From the NCBI GenBank assembly GCA_002346745.1, contig DEAL01000016.1, forward strand, positions 1 to 64,000: a stretch of DNA of 64,000 nt. Reading direction: 5' to 3'. The notes beneath the pieces were generated by a model that worked only from the letters and a program-made list of their open reading frames with translations, did not search any database and was not told where the DNA came from. Numbering within the stretch: the first letter of the stretch is position 1; each line of letters starts with the position of its first letter. Positions 25,051 to 33,540 of this stretch are shown in pieces. A program made the position numbers and the translations under genes. The stretch comes from Candidatus Neomicrothrix sp. UBA2983 (GTDB lineage: Bacteria > Actinomycetota > Acidimicrobiia > Acidimicrobiales > MedAcidi-G1).

Positions 25051-25434
25051 ATGCCGGACCCGTTGGTCGTCCTCACTGCCTGGCTGCTGGCCTGCGTGTT
25101 CGCCGTGGCAGCGGCGGTCAAGTTGCGCGACCCGCTGGGCACCCGTCGCACCCTCGGCGACTTCGGGTTGCCGAACCCGCGGCTGCTGGCCCGGGTGCTG
25201 CCAGCCACCGAGGCGACCACCGCTCTCCTGCTGGTCGTCGACCCCCGGGTGGGTGGCCAGTGCGCGGTTGCCCTGCTGGTGGCGTTCACCACGCTGATCG
25301 TCGGGCGCCTGATGGCCGGCCACCGCAACGCCTGCGGCTGCTTCGGCACGTGGTCGAAGCACCCACTGTCCTGGCGGGACCTGGCCCGCAACGGTATCCT
25401 CGTCGCCCTCGGGGTGTTGGCCGCCCTGGGTTGA
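25051..25434 (+). CDS. MauE/DoxX-family redox-associated membrane protein
   Basis: 127-residue membrane protein with four hydrophobic segments (VVLTAWLLACVFAVAAAVKL; EATTALLLVV; CAVALLVAFTTLIVGRLM; GILVALGVLAAL). The loop HRNACGCFG carries the CGCFG motif typical of MauE-like proteins, which help deliver electrons or maturation factors to periplasmic thiol proteins and cytochromes. It follows the dehydrogenase gene by 40 nt. No mau genes are near. A role with extracytoplasmic thioredoxins is inferred. Confidence 0.85.
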   Translation: MPDPLVVLTAWLLACVFAVAAAVKLRDPLGTRRTLGDFGLPNPRLLARVLPATEATTALLLVVDPRVGGQCAVALLVAFTTLIVGRLMAGHRNACGCFGTWSKHPLSWRDLARNGILVALGVLAALG

Positions 25435-25512
25435 GGATCGGCCCGGCCTCGGCGCGGTCACTGCACCAGGTCGGCCGTCCACGGCTGATTCCAGCGGCAA
25501 CGAACGACTGGG

Positions 25513-25518
25513 TAATAC
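25513..25518 (+). promoter_or_regulatory. Putative -10 box (TAATAC)
   Basis: TAATAC, close to the consensus TATAAT, lies 8 nt before the ATG of a 29-codon ORF and about 145 nt before the acyl-CoA ligase gene; it probably drives that gene. Confidence 0.4.
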
Positions 25519-25526
25519 TGCTCGAC

Positions 25527-25616
25527 ATGGACTCACGCACCCTCGCCCGGCGGGTCGCCGGACCGATCAGCGGGTCCATCTCCAGGGTCGAGGCAGCCCT
25601 CGAGCACGCCGCCTGA
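25527..25616 (+). CDS. Possible leaderless small ORF, 29 aa
   Basis: ATG lies 8 nt after a good -10 box and the 29-codon frame MDSRTLARRVAGPISGSISR... ends at 25616, 46 nt before the acyl-CoA ligase start. It may be a leader peptide or just transcribed leader. No homology recognised. Confidence 0.25.
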   Translation: MDSRTLARRVAGPISGSISRVEAALEHAA

Positions 25617-25662
25617 TCCCGGCCCGACTACCCCCGACCCCCGACGACAAGGAGCCACACCG

Positions 25663-27285
25663 ATGGACGGCCTGATGATGGACACGCCGCTGTCCCTGGT
25701 CCACCTCTTCGACCGGGCCACCCGGATCCATGGCGACAAGGAGGTCGTGACCGCCTCGCCGGCCGGCAGGCACCGCGTCACCTACGCCGAATGGGGTGAT
25801 CGCACCCGCCGCCTGGGCGGCGTGCTGGACGACCTCGGCATCAGCGCCGACGGCCGTATCGCCACCTTCGCCTGGAACACCGCCCGCCACCTCGAGCTCT
25901 ACTTCGCGCCCCCGTGCAGCGGCCGCGTGTCGCACACCCTCAACCTGCGCCTCTTCCCCGAGCAACTCACCTACATCGTCAACCACGCCGAGGACGAGGC
26001 CATCTTCCTCGACCACTCGGTGGCCGGCCTGATCTGGCCCCTCATGGACCAGTTCGACACGGTGCGCCACGTCGTCCTCATGGACGACGGCGCCCCGGCG
26101 CCCGATGCCGACGCCATCCGCGCCGAGGTTCACGACTACGAGGCCCTGCTCGACGCCGCCTCCCCCGTCGACTGGATCGACGTCGACGAGGACCAGGCCG
26201 GCTCGATGATGTACACGTCGGGCACCACCGGGAACCCCAAGGGCGTCGTCTACTCGCACCGGTCGATGGTGCTCCACACCTTCGGGGCGATGATGGCCGA
26301 CACGCTCGGCGTCAACGAGCGGGACGTGATCCTGCCCGTCGTGCCGATGTTCCACGCCAACGCCTGGGGGCTCGCCCACGCCGGCGTCGCCACCGGCGCC
26401 ACGCTCGTCATGCCCGGCCCCGACCTCAGCCCACCCGCCCTGGCCGACCTGATCGAGTCGGAGCGGGTGACCCTGGCCGCCGGCGTGCCGACCATCTGGA
26501 TGGGCGTGCTGCCCGAGCTGGCCGGCCGCGACGTGTCCTCCCTCCGGGCCATCCCCTGCGGCGGCTCGGCGGTCCCCCGGTCGCTCTCCGAGGGCTACCG
26601 GGAGCAGATCGGGATGCCGATCCTCCAGGCCTGGGGGATGACCGAGACCAGTCCGCTGGCCGCCGTCTGCCAGATCAAGTCCACCCTCGACGACCTCGAC
26701 GACGACGCCAAGGCCGACCTGCGGACCACCGTGGGGCTCATCGCCCCCGGCGTGGACTTCCGCATCGCCGACCAGGAGACCGACGAGGAACTGCCCTGGG
26801 ACGGCGAGACCCGAGGCGAACTCCAGGTGCGCGGCCCCTGGGTGGCACGCACCTACTACAACGACGAACGGGCGGGCGAATCCTTCACTGCCGACGGCTG
26901 GCTCAAGACCGGCGACGTGGCCGTGGCCGACACCGAGGGCTACGTGCGCCTCGTGGACCGCACGAAGGACCTGGTCAAGTCCGGCGGCGAGTGGGTCAGC
27001 TCCGTCGAACTCGAGAACGAGATCATGGCCCACCCCGACGTCGTGGAGTGCGCCGTCATCGGCGTCACCTCCACCAGGTGGGGCGAGCGTCCGATGGCCT
27101 GTGTGGTGACCACCGAGGGTGCCGCCCTCACCGGCGACGACGTCATCGCCTGGCTGGACGGCAGGGTCGTGAAGTGGTGGTACCCCGACCGCGTGGAGTT
27201 CATCGAGGAGGTCCCCAAGACCTCGGTCGGCAAGTTCTCGAAGAAGACGCTGCGGGAACGCTTTGCCGACGTGGTCGTCGACTGA
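25663..27285 (+). CDS. Fatty-acid--CoA ligase (AMP-binding family)
   Basis: ANL-superfamily ligase of 540 residues that adenylates a carboxylic acid and transfers it to CoA. Motifs: P-loop-like YTSGTTGNPKGVVYSHRS near residue 185, LPVVPMFHANAWG, the adenine motif QAWGMTETSPLA, GWLKTGDVA, and the C-terminal hinge VDRTKDLVKSGGEWVSSVE with catalytic Lys in KTSVGKFSKKTLRE. The pattern fits medium/long-chain acyl-CoA synthetases. Ribosome site AAGGAGC precedes the ATG at 25663. It converges with the P450 gene, and the pair suggests fatty-acid or steroid-side-chain catabolism. Confidence 0.93.
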   Translation: MDGLMMDTPLSLVHLFDRATRIHGDKEVVTASPAGRHRVTYAEWGDRTRRLGGVLDDLGISADGRIATFAWNTARHLELYFAPPCSGRVSHTLNLRLFPEQLTYIVNHAEDEAIFLDHSVAGLIWPLMDQFDTVRHVVLMDDGAPAPDADAIRAEVHDYEALLDAASPVDWIDVDEDQAGSMMYTSGTTGNPKGVVYSHRSMVLHTFGAMMADTLGVNERDVILPVVPMFHANAWGLAHAGVATGATLVMPGPDLSPPALADLIESERVTLAAGVPTIWMGVLPELAGRDVSSLRAIPCGGSAVPRSLSEGYREQIGMPILQAWGMTETSPLAAVCQIKSTLDDLDDDAKADLRTTVGLIAPGVDFRIADQETDEELPWDGETRGELQVRGPWVARTYYNDERAGESFTADGWLKTGDVAVADTEGYVRLVDRTKDLVKSGGEWVSSVELENEIMAHPDVVECAVIGVTSTRWGERPMACVVTTEGAALTGDDVIAWLDGRVVKWWYPDRVEFIEEVPKTSVGKFSKKTLRERFADVVVD

Positions 27286-27315
27286 CCAGGACTCCCCGAC
27301 TGGCACGCCCCTGCG

Positions 27316-28560
27316 CTACCAGGCGCAGGGCAGGTGCTTCACGCCGTTGATGAATCCGCTCGAGAGCCGGTCGGGGGCGTCCGTGGCGTGGATCTCGGGC
27401 ACCCGGTCGCGCAACTGCTGCCACATGGCGGTGATCTGGCGACGGGCCAGGTGGGCGCCGAGGCAGAAGTGCGGCCCGGGGGCGCCGAAGCCGTAGTGGT
27501 CGTTGGGCGTCCGGCGCACGTCGAAGCCGTCCGGGTCGTCGAAGACCTCCGGGTCGCGGTTGGCCGCCCAGTAGTACAGGAGCACCTTGTCGCCCTCGGC
27601 GAACTCGCGCTCGCCGAGTCGGACGCCGTCCCGGGTGGCCGTGCGGCGCATCGAGATCACGGGTGACGCCCAGCGGACGATCTCCTCCACGGCCGTGTTC
27701 GCCACACCGTCGAAGTCGTCCCACCAGCGGGCCCGCTGGTCCTCGTGCTCGGTCAGCAGGTGCAGGGCCCACGAGATGCTGTTGCGGGTGGTCTCGTTGC
27801 CCGCCACCACCAGCAGGATGAAGAACGAGGCGATCTCGTCGTGGGTGAGCCGCTCGCCGTCGACCTCGGCGTGCACCAGGGCCGAGGTCAGGTCGTCGGT
27901 CGGCAACTCGACCCGCTCGGCGATCAGGCCGTTCATCATCTCGGTGAGCTGGAAGGCGGCAAGGAACAACTGGGAGCCCAGGTCGAGGTTCTCGTCGCGG
28001 TACTCGTCGTCCTGGGCGCCGAGGATGGTGTTCGACTGGTCGAAGACCATCTGCCAGTGCTCCTCGGGGATGCCCATCATCTCGCAGATGATCCGAAGCG
28101 GCAGGCGGGCAGCCGCCTCGGTGACGAAGTCGCACGGGCCCGTCGTGAGCAGGTCGTCGACGACCTCGGCGGCGACGCGGTCGACCGCCTCGTCCAGCTC
28201 CTTGACCCGCCGCGGCGTGAAGCCGGACGACACGATGGAGCGCAGCCGCTTGTGGCGCGGGTCGTCCATCGAGATCATCGACCCGAAGTAGCGCGTCATC
28301 TCCTCGTTGGGCAGGTTCAACGCCGTCGTGCCACCCTGTCCGCTGCAGAAGTCCTCGGGTCGCCGGCTGGCCTCGGCCACGTCGGCGTGCCGGCACAGGG
28401 CGTGGAACCCCTTCTGCGGGAACTGCTCGGTGATCTCCGCAGGCAGGTCGTAGTAGCGGTACGGGTCGTCGAGGCGCAGGCGGTCGAAGGCGGCCGACCG
28501 GTCGGCCAGCGGCCGCTCCCAGAAGGCCTGCGAGGCCAGGTCGATGCCGTCGATCTGCAT
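27316..28560 (-). CDS. Cytochrome P450
   Basis: Heme-thiolate monooxygenase of 414 residues. I helix VVAGNETTRNSISW, the ExxR motif in EEIVRW, PVISMRRTATRD, and the heme loop FGAPGPHFCLGAHLAR with the cysteine ligand. The AGNETTR wording is characteristic of actinobacterial CYP125/142/124-like enzymes that oxidise steroid side chains or branched lipids, but family assignment by eye is tentative. The ATG at 28560 gives MQIDGIDLASQAFWERPL. Redox partners are not adjacent. Confidence 0.93.
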   Translation of the reverse strand: MQIDGIDLASQAFWERPLADRSAAFDRLRLDDPYRYYDLPAEITEQFPQKGFHALCRHADVAEASRRPEDFCSGQGGTTALNLPNEEMTRYFGSMISMDDPRHKRLRSIVSSGFTPRRVKELDEAVDRVAAEVVDDLLTTGPCDFVTEAAARLPLRIICEMMGIPEEHWQMVFDQSNTILGAQDDEYRDENLDLGSQLFLAAFQLTEMMNGLIAERVELPTDDLTSALVHAEVDGERLTHDEIASFFILLVVAGNETTRNSISWALHLLTEHEDQRARWWDDFDGVANTAVEEIVRWASPVISMRRTATRDGVRLGEREFAEGDKVLLYYWAANRDPEVFDDPDGFDVRRTPNDHYGFGAPGPHFCLGAHLARRQITAMWQQLRDRVPEIHATDAPDRLSSGFINGVKHLPCAW

Positions 28561-28704
28561 GTCCGAATGCTGCCACTCACCCGGCGGCCACCTCCCATCG
28601 GCCCCCCGGCAGCCCCCGGCGGCCCCGGTGCTTTCACCCCGGGCCCGTGCGTGCCATGATCGGAGCGTTCGAAGACCCGCACCACTGCAACGACAGGAGC
28701 GCAC

Positions 28705-29478
28705 GTGGAACTGTTCAGCGACTGGATGGGATTCTCGGGCGGCGGCCAGGCCGTCGGCCGCTATGCCCACTACCTGGGTGGCATCACCTGGATCGGTCTC
28801 CTCTACTTCTTCAACTTCATCCAGGGCTCGGCCTTCGGCGAGATGAGCGACGGCGCCCGGGGGGAGGCGCTGCGCAAGATCACCTGGCGCACGCTGTGGT
28901 GGTTCCGCTGGGCGGCGATGCTGACCTGGGTGTCGGGCATTTGGATCCTCGCCCACCAGAAGGCCTTCGGCGAACTGATGCCGGACTACTGGAACACCTC
29001 GGCCGGTGTCGGCATCGCCTTCGGCGCCCTGCTCGGCACCACCATGGCCGCCAATGTCTGGATGGTCATCTGGCCGGCCCAGCAGATCGCCATCGGCTCC
29101 TCGGTGGCGGTCAGCGAGGGCGGCGAGGCCGATCCGGAGGCTCCCGCGGCCGCCAAGCGTGCCGCCCGCGCCAGCCGGGTCAACACGCTGTTCTCGATCC
29201 CGCTGATCTTCTTCATGATGTGGCCCAGCCACTTCGCCTCGGCGTTCGGTGACGTCAACATGAGCGGTATCGGCTTCGGCCCATCGGCGGGCGGCCGCTG
29301 GACCCTCTGGATCGTCTTCCTCGTGATCTGGGTCGTGATGGAGCTTTCCGCCCTCGGCAAGTTGGGCGGCTACGACAACGGCCTCAACAAGGTGGTACTC
29401 GACAAGCACCAGGACACGATCAAGTGGGGCTTCCTGATCACCATCGTGCTCTACGTGCTCTTCGAGATCGTCGCCTGA
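28705..29478 (+). CDS. PuuD-like membrane protein (urate hydroxylase N-terminal domain) without cytochrome domain
   Basis: Polytopic membrane protein of 257 residues. RYAHYLGGITWIGLLYFFNF is the signature of PuuD, a membrane urate oxidase; further segments are TLWWFRWAAMLTWVSGIWIL, TSAGVGIAFGALLGTTMAAN, TLFSIPLIFFMMWPSHFASA and RWTLWIVFLVIWVVMELSAL. Described PuuD proteins carry a C-terminal cytochrome c domain; this one stops after the last membrane helix and has no CxxCH. No other purine gene is nearby, so the urate role is doubtful. Start GTG at 28705 with AGGAG upstream. A strong hairpin follows. Confidence 0.8.
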   Translation: MELFSDWMGFSGGGQAVGRYAHYLGGITWIGLLYFFNFIQGSAFGEMSDGARGEALRKITWRTLWWFRWAAMLTWVSGIWILAHQKAFGELMPDYWNTSAGVGIAFGALLGTTMAANVWMVIWPAQQIAIGSSVAVSEGGEADPEAPAAAKRAARASRVNTLFSIPLIFFMMWPSHFASAFGDVNMSGIGFGPSAGGRWTLWIVFLVIWVVMELSALGKLGGYDNGLNKVVLDKHQDTIKWGFLITIVLYVLFEIVA

Positions 29479-29496
29479 GCACCCCCGGAACTGCCG

Positions 29497-29520
29497 CGGC
29501 CCGCCCCCCGGGGCGGGCCG
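29497..29520. terminator. Strong bidirectional hairpin terminator
   Basis: A 24-nt near-perfect palindrome of GC-rich sequence (CGGCCCGCCCC paired with GGGGCGGGCCG) between the convergent PuuD-like and cupredoxin genes, followed by TTG on the plus strand. Confidence 0.7.
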
Positions 29521-29562
29521 TTGCGCGTGTCGACTCGGTGCGGATGCCGTCCGATCGACCGC

Positions 29563-29934
29563 TCAGTTGACGGTCAGTCGGGCCTCCATGCCCGACTCCC
29601 GGTGACCGGCGATGTCGCAGTACAGGAGATAGCGGCCGGGCTGGAGGTCGATGCTGCCCGCGTCGGTGCTGCCATCGACGACGACAAGGCGCATCTGGTC
29701 CTCGAGGCCCTCGACCACGAGCGTGTGCTCCTGCACGCCGATCTGGCTGAGTTCGAACTCGACGGTTCCGGCCTCGGCCTCGTAGGCGTCGGCGTCGTAG
29801 TCCTGCCGGTCGTAGGCCTCGATGCGGAGGACGCCGTCCTCCGACGGCGTCGGGGTGGTCGATCCGCCACCTCCGCAGGCGGCCAGCAGCAGGGCCGCGG
29901 CGATGGCCGTTCCGATGGTCGCGCGCAATCGCAT
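29563..29934 (-). CDS. Cupredoxin-like lipoprotein
   Basis: 123-residue secreted protein. The N-terminus MRLRATIGTAIAAALLLAAC is a lipoprotein signal with lipobox LAAC, then a Gly/Ser/Thr linker. The mature part is a plastocyanin-type fold with copper ligands visible as His in QEHTLVVEG, then Cys, His and Met in YLLYCDIAGHRESGM. It probably carries electrons or binds copper at the outer face of the membrane. GGAGG lies just before the ATG at 29934. Divergent from the lipid-kinase gene. Confidence 0.9.
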   Translation of the reverse strand: MRLRATIGTAIAAALLLAACGGGGSTTPTPSEDGVLRIEAYDRQDYDADAYEAEAGTVEFELSQIGVQEHTLVVEGLEDQMRLVVVDGSTDAGSIDLQPGRYLLYCDIAGHRESGMEARLTVN

Positions 29935-29992
29935 GTCGTCCTCCGTCGGGTGGTCGCGGCCGGATGGGTCCGGGCCTGACCAGAGGCTACCG

Positions 29993-30940
29993 ATGGGCGA
30001 AGATGTACGTCCTATGGCATCCGTCGCAGGGTCCGAACCGGAACACATCGCGCTGCTCGCCAACCCCGCCGCCCGGGCCGGACGGGCCGCCGGCGACCTG
30101 GACCGGGTCCTGGACCGGCTCCACACCCACGGCATCGACGCCGAACTGCTGGTCGCCCCCTCGCGGGCGGCGGCCCAGGAGGTGGCGCACGGCGCCGTCT
30201 CCCGCGGGGTCGACCGCCTGCTGGTGCTGGGCGGCGACGGCATCGCGCACCTCGGCGCCCAGGCGGTGGCCGGCACCGGCGTGACCCTTGGCGTGGTCGC
30301 AGGCGGAACCGGCAACGACTTCGCCCGGGCGCTCGGCCTCCTCGCCGGCACGCTCGAGGAGCGGGTCGACCGGGCGCTGCTGGAACCCACCCCGCTCGAC
30401 GCGATCGAGACCGACGCCGGGTTCGCCGCCACGAGCGTCATCGCCGGCTTCCCGGCCACCGTCAACGCCCGGGCCAACCGCATGTCCTTCCCCCGGGGCA
30501 CCGCCCGCTACACCGTCGCCACGCTGCTCGAGCTCTTCGGCATGCGTCCGACGACCTACCGGCTCGCCCTCGACGGTGAGGCGCACGACGTCCGTGCCGC
30601 CGTCGTCGTGGTCGCCAACACCCGCTTCTTCGGGGCCGGCATGGACATCTGCCCCGATGCCGACCCCGCGGACGGGCTGCTCGACGTGTGCATCGTGGGC
30701 GACGTCGGCCGCCTAGAACTGCTGCGCTCCTTCCAGAAGGTGCAGACCGGACGCCACGTCGGGCACCCGAAGGTGACGATGCGGCGGGCATCGGAGGTGG
30801 TGCTCGACGGCAACGGTCCGGTGCGTGCCGACGGCGAGCCGTTCGGAGAGCTCGAGCCGCACCGACCATGCGCGATGCGGGCTGCGCCCGGCGCCCTCCG
30901 ATTGGCCGGCGCCTCACCCCCATCACCCGTAGGCGGCTAG
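29993..30940 (+). CDS. Diacylglycerol/sphingosine kinase-family lipid kinase
   Basis: DAGK-catalytic-domain protein of 315 residues. HIALLANPAARAGRA opens the domain, the nucleotide loop LLVLGGDGIAHLGAQAV replaces the more usual GGDGTxxE, and GVVAGGTGNDFARALGL is the second glycine-rich motif; DPADGLLDVCIVG and HPKVTMRRAS follow. GGDG with I instead of T is a variation worth noting. Start ATG at 29993 has AGAGG 6 nt upstream; ATG at 30014 is an alternative. It ends 10 nt before the SelW-type gene. Confidence 0.88.
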   Translation: MGEDVRPMASVAGSEPEHIALLANPAARAGRAAGDLDRVLDRLHTHGIDAELLVAPSRAAAQEVAHGAVSRGVDRLLVLGGDGIAHLGAQAVAGTGVTLGVVAGGTGNDFARALGLLAGTLEERVDRALLEPTPLDAIETDAGFAATSVIAGFPATVNARANRMSFPRGTARYTVATLLELFGMRPTTYRLALDGEAHDVRAAVVVVANTRFFGAGMDICPDADPADGLLDVCIVGDVGRLELLRSFQKVQTGRHVGHPKVTMRRASEVVLDGNGPVRADGEPFGELEPHRPCAMRAAPGALRLAGASPPSPVGG

Positions 30941-30943
30941 CGT
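30938..30943 (+). promoter_or_regulatory. Putative -10 box of the SelW-type gene (TAGCGT)
   Basis: TAGCGT overlaps the end of the lipid-kinase gene and lies 7 nt before the ATG at 30951; a leaderless transcript would start at the ATG and place the SECIS hairpin near its 5' end. Confidence 0.4.
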
Positions 30944-30950
30944 CGTGACC

Positions 30951-31220
30951 ATGGCACACCGCATCGAGATCACCTACTGCGTCCCCTGAGACTATTCGGC
31001 TCGCGCCGTGAGCGCGGCCAGCGACCTGCTGAGCGACTACCAGCATGTCATCACCGACCTGCGACTTGTGACGGGAGACAACGGCGTGTTCAGCGTGACG
31101 GTCGACGGGGACGTGATCTACTCCAAGGCCCAGACTGGCCGCCACGCCGAACCAGGTGAGGTGCTGGACCTGTTCACGGGTCTCATAGGACCAGACGTAC
31201 CCCGCTACGGCCAAGAATGA
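30951..31220 (+). CDS. SelW/Rdx-family selenoprotein (CxxU)
   Basis: 89-residue protein read through the TGA at 30987-30989. The N-terminus MAHRIEITYC-VP-U-DYSARA has the classical C10-x-x-U13 redox motif at the end of the first beta strand, followed by LSDYQHVITDLRLVTGDNGV, FSVTVDGDVIYSKAQTGRHA and EPGEVLDLF, all matching the SelT/SelW/SelH (Rdx) thioredoxin-like family. The start codon 12 codons before the TGA and the full-length family match downstream make a real stop implausible. A hairpin with a single bulged T and loop CGTGA lies 8 nt after the TGA. Probably a thiol-based redox protein in the cytoplasm. Confidence 0.92.
30990..31019 (+). promoter_or_regulatory. Candidate SECIS hairpin (SelW-type gene)
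   Basis: GGC-T-CGCGC (30998-31006) pairs with GCGCG-GCC (31012-31019) leaving T31001 bulged; loop CGTGA begins 17 nt after the TGA. A bulged U and a GU in the loop are features of known bacterial SECIS elements. Confidence 0.65.
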
Positions 31221-31231
31221 GCCTCCCTGCT

Positions 31232-31262
31232 TTGAGGACTGCGCAGCGCCGTCGTCTAGATT
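31232..31262 (+). promoter_or_regulatory. Putative katG promoter
   Basis: TTGAGG (31232-31237) and TAGATT (31257-31262) with a 19-nt spacer, about 45 nt before the katG ATG. No operator recognised. Confidence 0.35.
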
Positions 31263-31306
31263 GACCACCGCGGCTCTACCGAGCCGAACCGACCCTGGAG
31301 GAATCC

Positions 31307-33484
31307 ATGTCAGACGACGCAAGTGCTTGCCCATTCTCCGGCGCGAACACCACGAAAGGGATCACAGCCACCGAAGAATGGTGGCCCGAACAGCTGGATC
31401 TGAAGATCCTGCACCAGCACGATCGCAAGTCGAACCCGATGGAGGAGGGCTTCGACTATGCCAGCGCCTTCAACTCCCTCGACTATGAGGCATTGAAAGC
31501 TGACATCGCCGCGGTGATGACGGACTCGCAGGACTGGTGGCCTGCTGACTTCGGTCACTATGGAGGGCTCATGATCCGGCTGACGTGGCACGCGGCCGGC
31601 ACCTACCGCGTCGGCGACGGCCGCGGGGGAGGCGGAACCGGCGCGCAGCGATTCGCCCCCCTCAACAGCTGGCCGGACAACGGCAACCTGGACAAGGCGC
31701 GACGCCTGCTATGGCCGGTGAAGCAGAAGTATGGACGCGCTATCTCGTGGGCCGACCTCCTCATTCTGGCCGGCAACGTTGCGCTCGAGTCAATGGGGTT
31801 CAAGACATTCGGCTTTGGCGGCGGACGCGAGGACATCTGGGCCCCCGAAGAGGACATCTACTGGGGTGCTGAGCGCGAGTGGTTAGCCGATGAGCGCTAC
31901 AGCGGCGACCGCGAACTAGAGACGCCACTCGGCGCCGTTCAGATGGGTCTCATCTATGTCAATCCGGAAGGGCCCAACGCAGAACCCGACCCAGTGGCAG
32001 CGGGACGTGACATTCGCGAGACATTCGCGCGGATGGCCATGAACGACGAGGAGACGGTGGCCCTCATCGCTGGTGGTCACACCGTTGGGAAGACCCACGG
32101 TGCTGCACCAGACACCAACGTAGGACCGGAGCCCGAGGGCGCGAGTTTGGAGGAACAGGGCTTTGGATGGAAGAACCCTCACGGCTCCGGCATGGGCAAT
32201 GACACCATAACCAGCGGTCTCGAGGGCATCTGGACGTCCACGCCGAACCAGTGGAACAACGACTTCTTCAAGCATCTGTTCGAATTCGAGTGGGAGCTGT
32301 TCCAAAGCCCGGCAGGTGCCAACCAATGGCGACCGAAAGACGGTGCTGGCGACGGCCGCGTGCCCGACCCGCACGACCCCGACTCTCGTCACCATCCGAC
32401 CTTCCTGACGACAGATCTCGCGCTGCGCTTCGATCCGGGGTACGAGAAAATCTCGCGGCGATTCCTCGAAAACCCAACCGAGTTTGAGGATGCATTCGCT
32501 CGGGCGTGGTTCAAGCTGCTGCACCGAGATATGGGGCCCAACGACCGGTACCTCGGTCCTGAGGTTCCCGACGAGGATCTGATCTGGCAGGATCCCGTAC
32601 CCGCAGGGCCACAGCTCAGCAACGACCAGATCGAGGCGCTCAGAGATGCGATCCTCGACACCGGCCTATCGGTCCAGCAGTTGGTCGCAACCGCCTGGGC
32701 CTCTGCGTCGACCTTCCGTGGCACGGACCTCCGCGGCGGTGCCAATGGAGCCCGCATCCAACTGGCGCCACAGAAGGACTGGAAGGTGAATCAGGTTGCT
32801 GGTGTCGCCGAAGTAATCACGGCGTTGGAAAACGTCCAAGCAAACTTCGGTGGAGAGGTGTCAATCGCCGATCTGATCGTGCTAGGCGGGTGCGCCGCAA
32901 TCGAAAAGGCCGCAGCCGAAGCCGGTCACAACGTCTCTGTTCCGTTCAACCCGGGCCGTGGAGATTCCAGCCAGGAGATGACCGAGGTCGACTCGTTTGC
33001 GTACCTTGAACCGACAGCGGATGGCTTCCGCAATTACCTGTCGCCCATCCACAAGCGTCCTACAGAAGAGCTGCTTGTCGACAAGGCATTCCTTCTGAAC
33101 CTCACCGCGCCCGAGATGACGGTGCTGGTCGGCGGTATGCGAGCACTGGACGCCAACGTGGGCGGTGCCCAGCACGGTGTATTCACCAACCGGCCCGGAC
33201 AGCTCACCAACGACTTCTTCGTCAACCTGCTTGATATGGGTACGGAGTGGAAGGCCTCTGAGTCCTCAGAAGGCGTGTTTGAGGGCCGTGATCGCGAGAC
33301 GGGCCAAGTGCGCTGGACCGCCACTGCCGCCGATCTCGTGTTCGGGTCCAACTCGCAGTTGCGCGCCCTCGCTGAGGTATACGCGTGCGACGATAGCGAC
33401 TCGAAATTTGTGGATGACTTCGTTGCCGCTTGGCACAAAGTCATGAATCTCGACCGATTCGACCTGGCCGCCACCCGCAGCTGA
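31307..33484 (+). CDS. katG: Catalase-peroxidase KatG
   Basis: Bifunctional heme enzyme that destroys hydrogen peroxide and oxidises small substrates. The 725 residues include the distal triad R91, W94, H95 in RLTWHAAGTYR, the partners of the covalent Trp-Tyr-Met adduct at Y217 (GLIYVNPEG) and M243, and the proximal H258 in IAGGHTVGKTHGA; the C-terminal duplicated peroxidase-like domain is complete. GGAGG lies 7 nt before the ATG. The gene uses many codons ending in A or T (for example tat, cca, gaa) compared with neighbours, which suggests recent transfer. No furA-type regulator is adjacent. It follows the SelW-type gene by 86 nt, so a peroxide-stress pairing is possible. Confidence 0.98.
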   Translation: MSDDASACPFSGANTTKGITATEEWWPEQLDLKILHQHDRKSNPMEEGFDYASAFNSLDYEALKADIAAVMTDSQDWWPADFGHYGGLMIRLTWHAAGTYRVGDGRGGGGTGAQRFAPLNSWPDNGNLDKARRLLWPVKQKYGRAISWADLLILAGNVALESMGFKTFGFGGGREDIWAPEEDIYWGAEREWLADERYSGDRELETPLGAVQMGLIYVNPEGPNAEPDPVAAGRDIRETFARMAMNDEETVALIAGGHTVGKTHGAAPDTNVGPEPEGASLEEQGFGWKNPHGSGMGNDTITSGLEGIWTSTPNQWNNDFFKHLFEFEWELFQSPAGANQWRPKDGAGDGRVPDPHDPDSRHHPTFLTTDLALRFDPGYEKISRRFLENPTEFEDAFARAWFKLLHRDMGPNDRYLGPEVPDEDLIWQDPVPAGPQLSNDQIEALRDAILDTGLSVQQLVATAWASASTFRGTDLRGGANGARIQLAPQKDWKVNQVAGVAEVITALENVQANFGGEVSIADLIVLGGCAAIEKAAAEAGHNVSVPFNPGRGDSSQEMTEVDSFAYLEPTADGFRNYLSPIHKRPTEELLVDKAFLLNLTAPEMTVLVGGMRALDANVGGAQHGVFTNRPGQLTNDFFVNLLDMGTEWKASESSEGVFEGRDRETGQVRWTATAADLVFGSNSQLRALAEVYACDDSDSKFVDDFVAAWHKVMNLDRFDLAATRS

Positions 33485-33506
33485 GGAACCGGAACGACCC
33501 GAAACC

Positions 33507-33534
33507 TTGCCGGACAGCCGAAGGCAGCTACGGT
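33507..33534 (+). promoter_or_regulatory. Putative promoter of the first di-iron gene
   Basis: TTGCCG (33507-33512) and TACGGT (33529-33534), 16-nt spacer; the -10 box ends 6 nt before the ATG at 33541, leaderless. Confidence 0.4.
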
Positions 33535-33540
33535 CGCGGC

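Noticed and set aside
25432..25434. TGA after the MauE-type gene (followed by GGATCG) as another Sec codon
   Set aside because: The frame closes within about 60 nt and the protein has its normal length without extension.
31008..31220. Independent 70-codon ORF starting at GTG 31008
   Set aside because: It lacks the first beta strand and redox motif of the Rdx family; the true start is 30951.
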